A stretch of DNA of 64,000 nt, taken from positions 6,147,896 to 6,211,895 of the forward strand of contig CM076957.1 in assembly GCA_039566865.1 (NCBI GenBank). The letters run 5' to 3'. Below the pieces are notes generated by a model. That model was not told the DNA's origin, did not search any database, and saw only the letters and a list, made by a program, of their open reading frames with translations. The stretch comes from Aurelia coerulea (Eukaryota; Cnidaria; Scyphozoa; Semaeostomeae; Ulmaridae). How positions within the stretch are numbered: position 1 is the stretch's first letter; each line of letters starts with the position of its first letter. Both the position numbers and the translations under genes were made by a program. Shown here piece after piece: positions 11,101-26,100 of this stretch.

Positions 11101-14100
11101 AGTAGAATATTATATAAATATCAGTCTGGCTTTCGTGCTCATCACTCAACGACCCAACAGATACTTGCTTATCCTACTTGAGTGATAAGATCAACCAAAG
11201 GATTTGAAATAGCTAGCCCTCTTGATTGCGTTTACAAGGGAAATTTCCAGCCCTCCTAGGCGAGAGCTCGGGTATGCAATAGCGAGATCTCGCCTAGGCG
11301 GGCTAGCCCTCCTCTCATGTAAACGAAAAAGAAATTTATGAAGGATTATACCAGAACGTGAGATCTCGGCAAAGAGGCCTAGCCCTTCGCTAGCCCTTCT
11401 CCATGTAAACAGCACCTAACACCTTACAGGCATGATTTTGATTGATCTACAAAAAGTATGAACAATGGACACGTGCGGTGTTTGCAGATTTGTTTACAGT
11501 TTGGCGATGGAGCCCCTTAAGGGCACACTGCCATGGCACTTGCTGGGTGAATAGGACAGTTAAGAAGAATAGCATTAGGCAAGCTTCGGTGATTTCACTG
11601 TGGATCGAAATTCAAGAAGAAGATGATAATGATCTAACTCATCATTGAAACTTCCCTGACGCCATCTTATGCGCAATCTTCCAGCATTCTTGCTCTTTCA
11701 TTCTAGCTTGTGACGGAGTTACTTATGGAGACAAATGCAGTTCAACCTGTAGTTGCTTTAATGGAGCAAAATGTGATCACGTTAATGGAAACTGCACGTG
11801 CTTAGCTGGTTGGATAGGGTCGAAGTGCAATATAAAATGCGGTGAAGGCCTGTTTGGCTTAAACTGCAGTAATGCGTCGTGTCTGTGCCAAAATGGTGCA
11901 ATTTGTAATAAAGTTGATGGAACATGCACATGCACAGAGGGGTACACTGGAAACAGGTATGATGCCGAGCAGAACTTAATATTCTGCACAATATATCAAC
12001 TTTTCATCTGCAAAGAACTAAACTGTTTTCTTGGGAAAGCAACTTTTTTTAACCCTTATCTCTGTTGATCGCGCAGTTCCTTTTCATTCCTCTGTGGAGT
12101 CTTTTTATCCTTAACCATTTCAAAATCAACGTGCAAACTTGTTTTGCTAACTAAATCAAGGGCGCCTACCTTGTAGGAGGTGTGTTTATTCGCGGTACGT
12201 TACGCAGTGTCCTATGACCCAGTCCTGTTAATCTTTGTATATCATGTTACTGGGATTTTCAAATTCTAACGTCTGTTACACTTGACCAATCAAAAATCAA
12301 ACTGTCTGATTCCCTGTGGTCAGATCGTATAACAGTTGATATCGTGTATCATAACACCGGAATCTGAAACCACAAACTTATTCATACGTCATCTTGACCT
12401 TGAGAGGACTGACTCTGTGTACTTCTGGGTCACGGTACGGTTTTAGGACACTCTCTGTACTGGGTCACAGGACACCCATTACTCTACAGTACTGGGAATA
12501 AACACACTTCCTACAAGGTAGGCGCCCTTGACTAAATGGGAAATTTTCGCTAACTTCTGGTATTTGACATAAGTGGGGGGGGGGGGGGCGCAATAAAGAG
12601 CTAATTTTAAATTTTGGCTCAGAGGGGAGAGGTTTATGAGAGAGGGGCTTGATAGAGAGGGGGGCTAAATAGAGATTTTACGGTATAGGTATGTATTTTC
12701 TTTCATCCTAGATGTGAAAAGAAGTGCGAAGAAGGTTATTTTGGCTATGGTTGCAGAAACAAGTGCCCCTGTTTGAATAAGGCAAATTGCTCAAACATTA
12801 ACGGACAATGTTTTTGTTCTGCTGGATGGAAGGTTGGTGATACTTCATTTGGGGTGGTCATAGTGGCGTAACGCACGGTGGTTGGGGTTGGGGTAACCCC
12901 GAATGGGCCCCTTTTCATCTTCTGCAACGTACTAATGTAACTTTGGAGAAACTGTTTGTTGACTTCTAATGAATTGAACGCCGTTGCAAATTGAATGCCC
13001 GGGGGGGGGGGGGGTACTCCCATTATGGCCTAACAGGGGGGTCCAACCGGTTTGAGGGTCTAGCGGAATGGCTACCAAATGGCCCTTTTTGTCAAACTCA
13101 TACTACCAATTGGGGGTATTCCAAGATTCTTGACCAGTTATAAGATTTCAACTCAGTAGACTCCTCCGCATGGCAATATGGTAGTTGCAGCAATAATTAT
13201 CATTGAATTTAAAGTTTTCTTGCTTCATTCAATCAGTTTTTACAATAGAAAATTTCAAAAAACTGAAGAAAAGTTTCGCTACGAGATGCTACCAAATGGC
13301 CCAATTGATCCTGAGATCAGAGCATCACCCACTGTTAGCATTTTTAAAAAGAAACTATCTGCACAGATAAGGCCACCTGTGAACTCCGTATATGGTATTC
13401 ATGATCCAAAAGGGGTTGCATATTTAACTCAACTCAGGGTCGGGCTGAGCAAACTCAATTTTAACAAATTTAGACTCAATTTTAGAGACACAATAAATCC
13501 AATGTGTCCAATCAATGATGGTATAGAGGATACGGAACACTTTTTGCTGCTTTGCGATTCTTTTAAAGAACACAGATGCAATCTTCTCACTGATGTTAAT
13601 GTTGTACTTCAAAATAGTGGGCATTCTGTCTGGAGCAACAGCTTTTTGCAACTTCTTTTGAACGGTGATGAGAGTCTGTCTTATGAGGTAAACAGATCAA
13701 TTCTAACTTTGAATATTACGTACATCCTCAAGACAGAACGTCTTGATTAAAGATTTTTCATATTATCCCAAGAAATCTTCCCGTTTCCTTCCATTTCCTC
13801 CCATTCCCTTCCTCACGTCGTTACGTGTAGTGCTATGTTCGTGTTCCCTGTTTTATGTTGCCATGAGGCAGTCATAGTTTATTGCTCCAAATGGTATTGT
13901 AATAGTAGTAGGGTATAGTATTTTGTAAGTAGTGTAATTAAGTAATGTGTATTGTAAGTTTTTAGATTGAATGTAAAAAAAAATGGCCCAATTTTAGGTC
14001 CAAAAACTATCAATTGGGGGTATCTGTAAAAAGGTACTACCATTTGAGGGTATTTTTCAAGATGTTTGCTTTGGCCCTCTTTAACCCTGACTGGACCCCC

Positions 14101-17100
14101 CTGTCAGGCCACAATGGGAGTACCCCCCCCGGGATTGAAGCGAACGCAAGTTTAATATGTAAAGAAACGCTGTAAATTTCAAACTTGTGAACAAATACTT
14201 TGTTATCTTCAAAAGAACATGAATGTAGCTCAGTTTTCAAGTTCTTAAGCTCAGTTTTCAAATATCTCGTTGGGCTCCATTTGATGACGAATGTTCTTCG
14301 AAAGGTGCGTTTTCCGACTATGAGCGTAGTTAAAAAAATCCCCTGAGAGGGTACCCTTGACCCAAATTTGGCTCGCTTCACACGCATTCAATATCAGCCA
14401 CCATCTCCAATATTTTTCTCGTGCCAACGTCGTGCCTTCAGATATAAAACGTCCATAGAATTAAGGCCTGCTGATGATGTGTTGGGCTCACCTTGATTTT
14501 GCCGATAAAAAAACCATTTTAACCTTGGAAATTTGGACAACTTTTGTTGATTTATGTGCCGCCTCATGGGCCCTTGTATAGCTAGATTACTATGGGCCCC
14601 GAGCTGCTCCGTTACACCATTGGGTGGTCAATCTGATATGTTGGTGTAAATATTGTCCGAAATCGTGGCAACATGGTCGGTGATTTCGAACAGTATCTAG
14701 CATTTCATACCTGGTGTGAAATGTTAAATGAGTTTTTTTATTACTTTATTTTGAGTAGGCTGGGAAGATTTATAGCGATTCCTAGCTAATTTAGGCCTAT
14801 TATGTATGCCGCGTTCGAAGGACGGAAGGGACATGAATTTGAATGCTCATGTGCATCAAAGTAAATCGACAGAGTTAGAGCAGCTTAACTAAGGGGGTTG
14901 AGTCAATCTAAACATAGCCTATTGTATGTGACGAGGCTAACGTTCTAAAATTGCTCATGTACCTTACTTTACTTTACAGGGAATTTAGGCATATGAAGTG
15001 GCTCAAGCCACTTGCAGTCGTACTCTAGCCTCTAGCCAATCACAGATCGGTATTTCCTGTTGACTTCGATAAGTTACCCAAATATGGTGCGGCATGTGTC
15101 ACTGCCTATAATCTTTGCACGGCTATTCTTAACAAAGGCCTTCAAATGCTTAGATTCTATCACTATTCAGGTACATTGTCGTATTCTAGAGAATTACTTG
15201 CTTATATATGGCCAACGACAGCTGACGAGACTTTCTTTTGTTCTTTTGGGAACTAGGAATTTTCGCAATGATCTGTGGGATTTTAAGGGTCTCTGAAAAT
15301 GCATTGTGGGATAGCTGATGACCACAAAGACCCATGGTTAGCACGGGGTCTTTAACCTTATGTGTTTCATAGGTAATTGCAAACCTACCAAAATTCTGAA
15401 AACCGTAGACTTTGCAGAGACGGAACTACAGTATATGTTCCAATCAAACACAAAAATATCAAAATGGGAGATTTGGATTTACAATCAGGATTTACTAGCG
15501 GGGATGGCTCAGTGGTAGCACACTTGGCTACCAATCTGAAGGTTAGTGGTCGAGTCCCTGCCCTGCCAACCCGTCTACAAAGTGTGAGGAGAGTCGCCAA
15601 CTCTCTGTAGTTCCAGGCTAAAGGAATCACGAGGTGTGGTCACATCGAGAGGAAGAACAAGGACGCTGCTTCGATAAGCTCAGCTTCTCATCGTCCTAAA
15701 ACTACCTTCGGCTGCTAGGTAGAAATGTATAAAAAAGGGGTTTGCTAATGAAATCGAAGAAACCTCCGGAGACAATTTTGCCTTTTGAGGCAGAGGGTTC
15801 AGAAGGCCAACCAAACCTATTGTTTTGAGAATCTCGGGGTCAATCAAAACAAATTCTGAGTCCACCAAGTCTACTGTTTCCAGAATTAGTGCCAATAAAA
15901 CACACCCTTAATATGGCCAACCCACGTGCACGTGCCTATTCTTAGCATTTGATTGGCCGATTAGTTCAAAGCTCGACTTTTCGAAAGGAAGCGATGTTGG
16001 AAGTGACGTTCTAAGCGACGTTCGACTTTTCGTTCGACGTTCAAAGGATAGAAAACTATGGATTTTTCGTTGGAGTTTCATAGGGTTTTAGTCCGTGTTT
16101 AGAAATCTGTTTGGTTGTGAGTCCTTGTATGCGTGAAAATTCGTATCTTCTCTGCAGGGAAATGTTTGCAGCCATCCATGCGGCAAAGGTAAATACCGTA
16201 ATGGGTGTTCAAAGTCATGCGACTGTGTCCATTCAAAAGGCTGTCACTCAAAGATAGGACAGTGTCTCTGTGAACCTGGTTACTACGGAGACAGGTAAGC
16301 AATACCTCATGGAATTTGATATGTCTATTTTTACAGCTAGTCAAGTTTGTATTTTGTTTTAACAATATTGGCTGGTTTGCACATTAGAGGACACACTTTT
16401 AACATTTCACCGTGTTTTAAATTTTTACCAATTTTGGATGAAAAATGCATCAGTACTTAGACTGAAGTATGAACCAGCAGGGGTTTGGGGGTGGCAGTCC
16501 CCGAAATAACCAGCTGAAAGGGTATGCCGATTTCGGTTCCTGCTGCAGATTTAGGTCTTGTTTAAAACATTTTGACGCCCTCTCGCAAGTGCGAATCAGT
16601 AGAATCACGAATTTTGCATCATCCAATCGGATGACAGGATGCTTATTGCTATTGTTTAACAACCCAACCCAATCAGCGATCGGTTCTAATAATAAAATTC
16701 AATTCAACCTTTGTTTTCCTTGGAATTGTTGAGGATACTGAGGACTGCCCCTTTTGTCTGAGCCTTTTGTTATGCTGGGAAAGGTCAAAGCAGATCAACA
16801 GCTGGGAAACCTATTACCATGCGCGAGAATCTCTTTGTCTCGTTTGCTAATTCTTGTTTGGATGGTGGCCGGATTATCCGCCCACATCCTTTCCACAAAA
16901 CCAAACATGCTTTCTGCGCATAATCACAGGTTTCCTTTTTGGGGGATGACCGTTGCTATGAACTTTGACGATTCGTATCCCCAACAAGGAAGCTGTGTCC
17001 GCTAAACTGCATTTGACCCAATATTTGTTGTTGCTTTTGATCCAAGGTAATCCTTCAAACGAGGTTTTAACGCAACTTTCTGATGTATAATGATTAAAGA

Positions 17101-20100
17101 TCTCCCAAAATAAAATTAATAGAAACATACTTGAGAGTGAATTCTGCGTTCTGTCCATGAAACTGGTCGAGATGATTGACATAATTTAAATGTCTGCTAT
17201 CCGTCAACCAACTGCCAAGTAGCCTGCGTACAGACTGTAGAAAAAAAAGGAGGGAAAAAGTTAGAGTCTGCCCAACTGCTCCACTACTCTCGTTTGCTGA
17301 CATCAGCATTTTGTTTTACCTGCAGGTTTTTTTCAGTAATTTATTTTGAGTGGGCATGAAGCATTTCTAGTTACTTAAAGCTAATCTAAGCCCACTATCC
17401 ATGCCGCATCCAGGAATGGGACTCCTAGTTTAACGTCCCTTCCAAAGAACGGCGAGATGAATTTCAGTCACCTGACGGAAACTGTACCGGGTGAGTCAGA
17501 AAAAAGGATCCCCGCTTGGAAGGCCACTGCTCCGTGAATATCAAAGCAATAATATTGAAAAATGTCTTGTTTTATTGCCAATATGTTCAATTAGGTTCAG
17601 TAATTTACCCGGCCTTAATCGGCCATTCCTTCCCGTGGATATGGGTGATTTTCTGCAGAAAGCCCCTTCAAAAACCTGCAAAAACGAATGAAAACAATGA
17701 GCACATTTTCCTTCCTAAAATTGATGATGACACTCACATAAATTCATGTATTTTGTCCTCTTGGGAAACTGGAATCCCCCTGAATTGGTCAGCGATACCA
17801 GGGGGAGGACTTGTTCATCCTCCCAAGACGATAGCACGTGCTAAAGCGTTCACAAGTCATTGCTGTAAGGCATTGTAAGGCAGAAATGTAAGGGAAATCT
17901 GTTCATGATTTTGGGCACGTTTTGAAGGTTTTTTGAAGAGGCTTTCTGGAGAAAATCCCTCATAATTTCAGAATGGAGTAGCCGATTTCAGTCAGGTAAA
18001 TTTTATAGTAGATTTGAACATTTCTACCATAAAACTATATATTTTCCGATATCATTGTTTTGATATCCAGCGAGCCGTGACCTTTCAAACGGGGATTATT
18101 TTTTCTGACTCACCCGGTATAAGCTGCTCGGCCAATCACCCCACAGGCGCTTCCTAGAAGTGTTATGCCCCCCTCCCCCAATTCGAGATGCTTCCTACGG
18201 CCCTGCAGTTTTTTATCAAATATGCGTGTATATTATTTTTGTCTGTATACCCGCTTCTAGTTCTACTCTTTTTCGTTTTTCCCTAGATGTGAAAAACCTT
18301 GCACCAACGGAACATACGGTGAAAGATGCAAATTCAAATGTCCTTGCAACTTAAATAACAGTGTTTGTAATAACATTGATGGCACTTGCAATTGTACCAA
18401 AGGCTGGACGGGGGAAATATGTGATACAAGTTGTGGAGGAGGTTTATTGAAATCGAATATTACTGTTAGTTGTAAGAAAGAATGCAATTGTACAGCGAAT
18501 GGCAAATGTCAACAAAGTACTGGCAAATGCCTGTAAGTATTTCATCATTATCATTATCAATAGAATTCGCGCAATGCCACTGCCAATGTCCTTGTTCCAA
18601 GGATGAACACTTTTCTTATCTATATTCTCATAAAATTCACAATAACAAACAATTTCAACATTACAAAATAATGGAAAGTGGAGCATGGAAAGAACAACAA
18701 CCCTAAAACCTACAATTGAATTATCAGAGGTTATCCCACTCCAGCTGTAGATACCCGCACTTTTGAGGCTCTGAGTAGACTTATAAAAAGAATAGACTCG
18801 GAGGGAAAGGAAATTATTCTCATTGGAGACACCAACTGTGATTACAGAAAGCCAAAAGACGGAAACACCAGAAAACTTAAAATGATTTATTCAGAGTTCC
18901 AATTCGAGCAAAAAATCACAGATTACACCAGAGTGTCTTCCACTGTTAACCTCTCAGGAGAAACTAGGACGACTAAAACTCTCATTGATCATGTCTCAAC
19001 GAATAGGCCAAACTACGTACCTCTGGCTGGTGTAATAAAGATCGGTATTACAGACCACTACATGGTCTACTGTATTCGAAAATTAAACACCAAATCCAGG
19101 ACTTGCAAGCTGCAAAACAAAACAGAATACCGCAGTCTTAAAAATTACGATAAAGAAGCCTTCCTATCAGATCTCAGAACCATTGATTGGGAAAGAGCTA
19201 CGTCAGCCTCCCAGGGCGACCCCAATAAGATGGTCAATGATTTCTATGATCTTTTTTGCTCTGTCTTAGACGTGCATGCCCCCATAAAAAAAAAAGAATT
19301 TGGGTGCGTGCACCTACCCCTTGGATCACCCCCTTTGTCAAGAAATTGATGAAGGAGAGAGATCGGGTTAAAGGGCAGGCCGAAAAAGACCATACCCTGT
19401 GGCAAGAATATAAAAAACTTAGAAATAACGTGACAAGGGAACTAAGAAAGGCCGTAGAAACCTATTTTAGCTCTATGGTAGATGAGAACTCCAACGATCC
19501 CAAAGGCATGTGGAAGGTGGTGAACAAAGTATTAAATAAGGATAATAATTCTCCATCTCCTTCGTCCGTCACCTATGAAGGTCAAAGTATAGATAGACCA
19601 GGTGAAATCACGGAAGCCTTTAACAACCATTTTGTCACCATAGGCCCGAAACTGGCCGAGAAAATCAAGTGTGAAGAATCTGACAACCCATTGAAATATA
19701 TAGATTGTAAAGGGTCGTCTACTGCTCCACCACGATTTGAATTTCAAAAGGTTCCACCAGATTTTATTAAGCATGAGATACATAGGCTAAAATCAGCAAA
19801 ATCAGCAGGCCATGACAAAATACCTGTACAACTGGTAAAGGATGCCGCAGATATTTTGTGCACTCCATTAGCATCTATCTTCAACGCTTCCCTTGAAAAG
19901 GGGATTTTTCCAAACATATGGAAGATCGCTAAAGTGAGCCCAATCTTTAAATCTGGTCAAAAGACTGATTTATGTAACTATAGGCCTATATCAGTACTAT
20001 TGGTTCTCTCCAAGTTGTTAGAGAGAATTGTGCACGATCAGATGATAAACTTTGTGAAAAAGAATGCTCTCTTTATAAAAAGCCAGCATGCCTTCCAAAA

Positions 20101-23100
20101 ATTGCACAGTACACTAACATCATTGATTAAAGTTACTGACTCGTGGTTTTCTAATGTAGACAGGCATAAAGTCAATGCAAGCGTGTTTCTGGATCTTAAA
20201 AAGGCTTTCGATACAGTAGATCATGACATTCTTTTGGAGAAGTTATCCACGTATGGGGGTAGTTGGGATACCTTATCAATGGTTCCCTACATATTTGGCT
20301 GAAAGGCAGCAATATTGTCACGTTAGTGGCAACAGCTCCAGCCAAAAATATATTCAGTGTGGCATTCCTCAGGGCTCGTGCCTTGGTCCCCTTCTTTTCA
20401 TCTTGTATGTGAATGACTTTGAGCAGTGCCTTGAAAACTGTACTCCGAATATGTATGCGGACGATACCAGTGTAACCTGTTTTGCTGAAGATATGGGAGA
20501 ACTCTGCAGTGATTTACAAGATGAATTAACTAATATCTCAGAATGGATGCGTCAAAACAAGATGAGTTTAAATACCAAAAATCGGAATTCGTGCTTATAA
20601 GAGGCCATAAGCAGCAGTTAAACCGTATCCAAAATCCTGTCCATCTGGATATAGGCGGAGAAGAAATCGAAAGGAACCACGAAGTAAAATACCTTGGGGT
20701 TACTGTCGATGAAACTTTATCGTGGACTGCACAGTATAAGAAAGTCAAAAGTAAAATAAAAAGTGGACTTTCCTCTATCCGAAAGCTAAAGAATATCCTC
20801 CCACAGACAAAGCTGGATCAAGTTTACAGGGCACTGCTTGAGAGTCATTTACGATACTGTGATGAAATATGGGGCAGTCTGTCTGACACCAAACTTGATC
20901 ACCTTCAGCGTCTGCAGAACAGAGCTTGCACGCTTATAGAGAACTCCAGACTAAAAGATGGCTGGAGATGCACTTGGCTGTCTGTTTCAAGCTTGATTAA
21001 ATATGACAGGGCTATCATGATTTATAAGATAACTAATTATCTGTGCCCTGACAGCTTGAAAGGAAGGTTCTTAACAAGGTCACAGCTATCTACCTATACA
21101 TTAAGAAACTCATTAGATATTGACGTGCCAAGGCACAATTTGGAATTTTCAAAGAGGAGTTTCCATTATTCAGGAGCCAAAGTCTGGAATAAAATTCCAT
21201 TGAACATCAGAACTAGTCCTACAATTTACACTTTCAAAAAGAAATTGAAGGATTTCTTGCTAAGTCGGCAATGATTCCCAAAGCACGATCCCTAGGAAGA
21301 ACAGCATTCTGTAGATTTTTCTTTTTTGTTTGTTTGTATTATAGGATTTAGAGTATTATGGTTTTGTTGTTGTTTTGTTAATAGAGCTGATAGGGTTTTG
21401 TGGATAAATATTATAATAAAAAAAAAATTATATAATAAAAAAAAGGCACAAATATTACGAAATATTACGAAAATAACTACACTGGTGTCGCCCAATTATG
21501 CCCATGTTCTCGCAAATTTTGAATTTGATCCTGAAGAAGTGCAATGAACAAACGAAGTAGCTTGGTTACTAGCTAATCAGCCATACTGGGCGACCGGGCA
21601 TAACGGACGACGCCACTCTAAACATAAAGGAGGAAAATTTACACGAGAAAGTTAGGGCATAAGCATCAGATCCCCAGAAAAGAAAACTTGCAGTGGGCGG
21701 AAAGCTATATCTTTTGGGGGCGCAAGACTTGGAATAAATTGCCTTGGGATGTCAAACAAGCACCCTCCCTTTCCTTGGTTCGTAATTGCTTTTGTTCGTA
21801 ATTACTTTGGATTCTGTCAGGTTTCTGCATACCGTTCTAGATGGCACTGAACGGTGAAAAGAATAACAGACGACGCCGCAAGAGTGCTTTTATCATAACG
21901 ATATACCGGGTGTCCCAAAATTTTGCGTTATTGTTTGATTGCTTATATATCCATAACCGATGAACCGATTTTCAAAAACTGGTAAAACAACAACCAACAT
22001 CTTAAAATACATTTTAGCCTTTAGGCAATCAAATAAAACATATTGCTTGAAAATCGGCTCTTGGTTATGGACATGTAAGCAATCAAACAATAACACATCA
22101 TTTGGGGACACCCGGTATAATAAAAGGATATATCTCACGTTAGCAATTGGTTAATACAACAAACAAGTTTGGAATGGAATTCCATTGTTTCGTGATTTTT
22201 TATCTCTGTTTCATGAATTTTTATTGCAATGAAAATTCAGCCTCTCGAGCCTGTGCTTTTTAATAAACAACGGAGAGAATTGTATTGCATGAACCAATCA
22301 GCTTCATGACTTATGCCCTTTAAATTCCATGTTTTCTATTGTAGATGTAAGCCTGGCTTCAATGGAACAAGATGCGAAAAGGAATGTCCCCAAGGAACCT
22401 ATGGACAGGGCTGTGCGTCGTCTTGCATGTGTAAAAATGGCGCTGTCTGCTCGAAGCTTGATGGGTCCTGTACCTGCCAGCGTGGTTGGACGGGGGTTTA
22501 CTGTCAAGTTAAGTGCCCCTATGGGTATTTTGGGGCAGATTGTGCTGAAAAATGCAAATGCTCGGTTAATTCATTGTGTGATAGGATAACTGGGAATTGC
22601 ACGTGCTTTGGAGAGTACCAAGGAAAATATTGTGACATAAGTAAGTTATATCATTTTCACAATTTGTTTGTGATTAAGGGAAATATGCAAGGGTAAATAC
22701 GTTTGTCTAAAAAAGAACAAGAAAAACACTCAGACACAGCATTGTTTCTTTGGGGATCAATTTTTCACGACGCGTGTCCGTCTTCGATTTGAATGGAATA
22801 TTTTAAGATTGTGTAGCTTTTTGCCAATTACAAGCTTTTAACCTTGCACAAACTCTGTAAACGTACTTACTTAACTAATCATTGTTGATTTCTCCGGAAA
22901 TCCGCAGCAAGCTTATCATATTTGTCTTCGGTCTAGCAGCTCTTTTTGAGCTTCGGTAATATTCAATGAGTGTAGTTCCCCAAGTTTCCCAATAAAGATT
23001 CCCCTAGCCAACAATTTGGGACAATGGTTTTCAGCCTACAGGATTTTGAAATAAAATTTGAAAATTTTCATCTTGAGCATTAATTTGATATGGAGGCAGC

Positions 23101-26100
23101 CCATCTCTCGAGATCTTATTTGTTACACCTAGTATGATCGTACAAAAACTTCTGGATGATACTCAGATGCCTCCAATTAAAATTTTCGATTATTGTTGCC
23201 TCTGTGGAAGAGCTGTAACTTCAATTGTCAATTTTTATGCTCAGGGCCGTCGCGAAGGAAGTCGAGAAAGGGGGGGGGGGGTGTAAGCCTTAAATCTGCC
23301 GACAAGTGGCGTAGTCATTGGGCGTGGCTGTTGAAAATTCAACCTTATTGTTGATACATCTTCTATATGACAGTCAACTTTTAAAACGTGATTGTCAAAA
23401 ATATTGGCTATGGTTAATCTTTTGCTTAATCTTCTTTCACTGGGAAGTATAATAATGATACATTTTAATAATAATAATAATAATAATGATACATTTATAA
23501 AGCGCTAAAATCTATGAATAGATATTCTGAGGGGCTGTACAATTTTATTCCAACGTAAAAAGTAAAATCATGCTGAGTTAATTAAAGGATATACAGATCA
23601 AATGCTAAAAGAAATGTCAAAGGGTACAATGTCATTTATTGGTTAAAAGCAGAAGTAAATAAATATGTTTTTAATCTTGATTCAAAAGTTTCAATGTCTT
23701 GAGATTTTCTAACTTGAACTGGTAAATTATTCCACAGTTTTGGAGCTGCAGCAGCGAAAGATCTATCTCCTCGTGTTTTGAATTTTGTTTTTGGAATCAC
23801 CAACATCAAAGATTCTGTTGACCTCAAAGCGTATCTTCCCTTTTTGATATTTAGCATGTTTTTTAAGTATGCTGGTGCCATGTCATTGAGTGCTTTAAAT
23901 GTCAGCAATAAAACTTTAAATTCGATTCTTTCTTTCACTGGTAACCAGTGTAGTTCTCGTAATAAAGGAGTGACGCGATCGTACTTTCGTGCACCACTTA
24001 TAATCTTTGCAGCTGCGTGTTGAACTCTTTGTAGCTTCTGTATCTGGGAGTTTGGCAAACCGTACATAAGGTTATTACAATAATCCAGCTTACTTGTGAT
24101 AAAGGCGTGTACCATCCTTTCAGTTGATTCTTGGTTAAGGTATTTTCTTATTTGTTTGATGTTATAGATATGATAAATCGCTGCATTGCACGTCTTTGTG
24201 ATGTGTTTTTCCATGCTAAGGTTACTATCAATGATTGCACCAAGATTTTTCGCCGACGCTGCTGGCTGAATTTCTGACTCCCCAATTCTTATTGAGTCTA
24301 TCGTAACTTTGTTAAGCTGGTTCTTTGAACCTATAAGGAGAAACTCTGTTTTTCCATCATTCATTTTCAACTTATTTGCCAGCATCCACTTCCTTACGTC
24401 ATTTACACAATTTTGAATGGCTTGAAGTGCTTCTTCTTGAGTCGTTTGGTCCAAAGGTTTAAAAGAAAAATAGATCTGGTGATCGCCGGCATATCCATGA
24501 GCATTAGGAAGATGGTGCTCAACGACATCAAATAATGTACTGGCATAAATAAGGAATAAGATGGGGCCTAAGCAAGAACCTTGAGGAACACCATACTCCA
24601 GCTTTACTCTATCTGATAATTCTCCTGAAACTTGCACACGCTGATACCTGTTGCTGAGGTAGGAACAAAACCAATCAAGAGCTTTCCCTGAAACACCTTC
24701 TTTTTTCTGAAGGGTCTCCAACAAGATGGCATGGTCGATTGTATCGAAAGCTGCACTGAGATCTAACATTACCAGTAAAGTAACCTTGTTATCGTCCATA
24801 TCAAGAAGCATATCTGATGTTACTTGTATTTGGAGCAAAGAAATATGCTTTGGAGTAATGTTAACCAGATGAAGAAGTAAAGTGAGACTCGTGAAAATTG
24901 TCGCATGTATTTCTGTCGTTTTCTGGTAAAATAAACTAACTGATCAATTTCCTGCTAACTTTCTAATTTCTGCTAGTTGAACTGTCATGAATATTGGGTC
25001 GTCCATCTCTATTTTATCAAAGACATAAAGGCAAGATTTCGAGACTGCATGGCAGCTCTAAGGACTTAGATCTTCTCTATAGACCAATCGATTGACAATT
25101 CATTCGTATTTATGTCACTTGCCAAAATTACTTTCTTACTCGAATACTCTATCATTGTGATATAATCAGTAACCAGCGATGTAACACTTTCTGCACAAAA
25201 AGAATCGGCAAATGGTAGTGGAGACAGAGAATCTTTTCAGCTGTGATACTTGCAGCATGAAATATTGAGAACATAAAATCAAAACGCCGACTGGCAATGA
25301 AAAAAAGCAAACTAAAAACGTTTCATTTTCATTTTTCATTCATTCTACAATATTTATACAGGTTAATAGGATTCATATATAAATATGTTTTTCAACCTGA
25401 CCTGTTTCAACAAAAAGAAAAAAACCTAACCACTAAAACTAAGAACAAAAGAAATTTACATGCCTAATTTATGTTCGTATTTTCACCAGCAAACTTGAGT
25501 GATTTATAGGCCATTTCGGTTTGGTTTAATGCTGAGTCTATTAAATTTTGCCAAGGCTTGCTGATAGAAAGGAATTGTATTTTTGACAACGATTTAGGGA
25601 ATTTAGGTCGGACAGTGCGAGCGAAGCGAGCAACAAATTTGCGCATCTGCAACGGTTATGTAAGCGTAATGTAACAAAACCATCTTAATTTACAGTCTGA
25701 AATTCTCGTAGTATCAATGCTCTGAAGAATAGAATATAGCTGAATCGGGGCTTCCCGTCTTTGGATGGAAATTTTTCGGCAAATGCTGGTTCGAGGATCG
25801 CACTTGATTTGCCGACAACCACTTTTCCAGGGGGGGGTGTCACACCCCCTACACGCCCCTATGGCGACGGCCCTGTTTATGCTATTGCAGAAGATAGGTT
25901 CCAGCTTAGAGTTGAAGACTTTGTTGTGCCAATCTGACAAATGGTTGCTGACTTATTGCCCCGCTTATTGCACGAAAAATCATACCAGCTTAAAAAATTT
26001 GAGAGGTTCTTGTTGTCGTCAGTCTAAATGCGTGTTTTTCTTTTGCCTATTGTCCCAAAGTGTTTATTGTTTTTGTTATATGTAAGCCATGGGTTAGTCA

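Noticed and set aside
11777..11991. Minus-strand open frames
   Set aside because: Antisense shadows of a cysteine-rich EGF exon.
15500..15575. Functional tRNA gene
   Set aside because: Box A/B-like promoter but no complete cloverleaf, and it continues into a SINE body that is repeated elsewhere.
17491..17878. Open frames of 66 and 120 codons
   Set aside because: Lie wholly inside a mariner-type MITE and recur in its inverted copy at 49153-49488.
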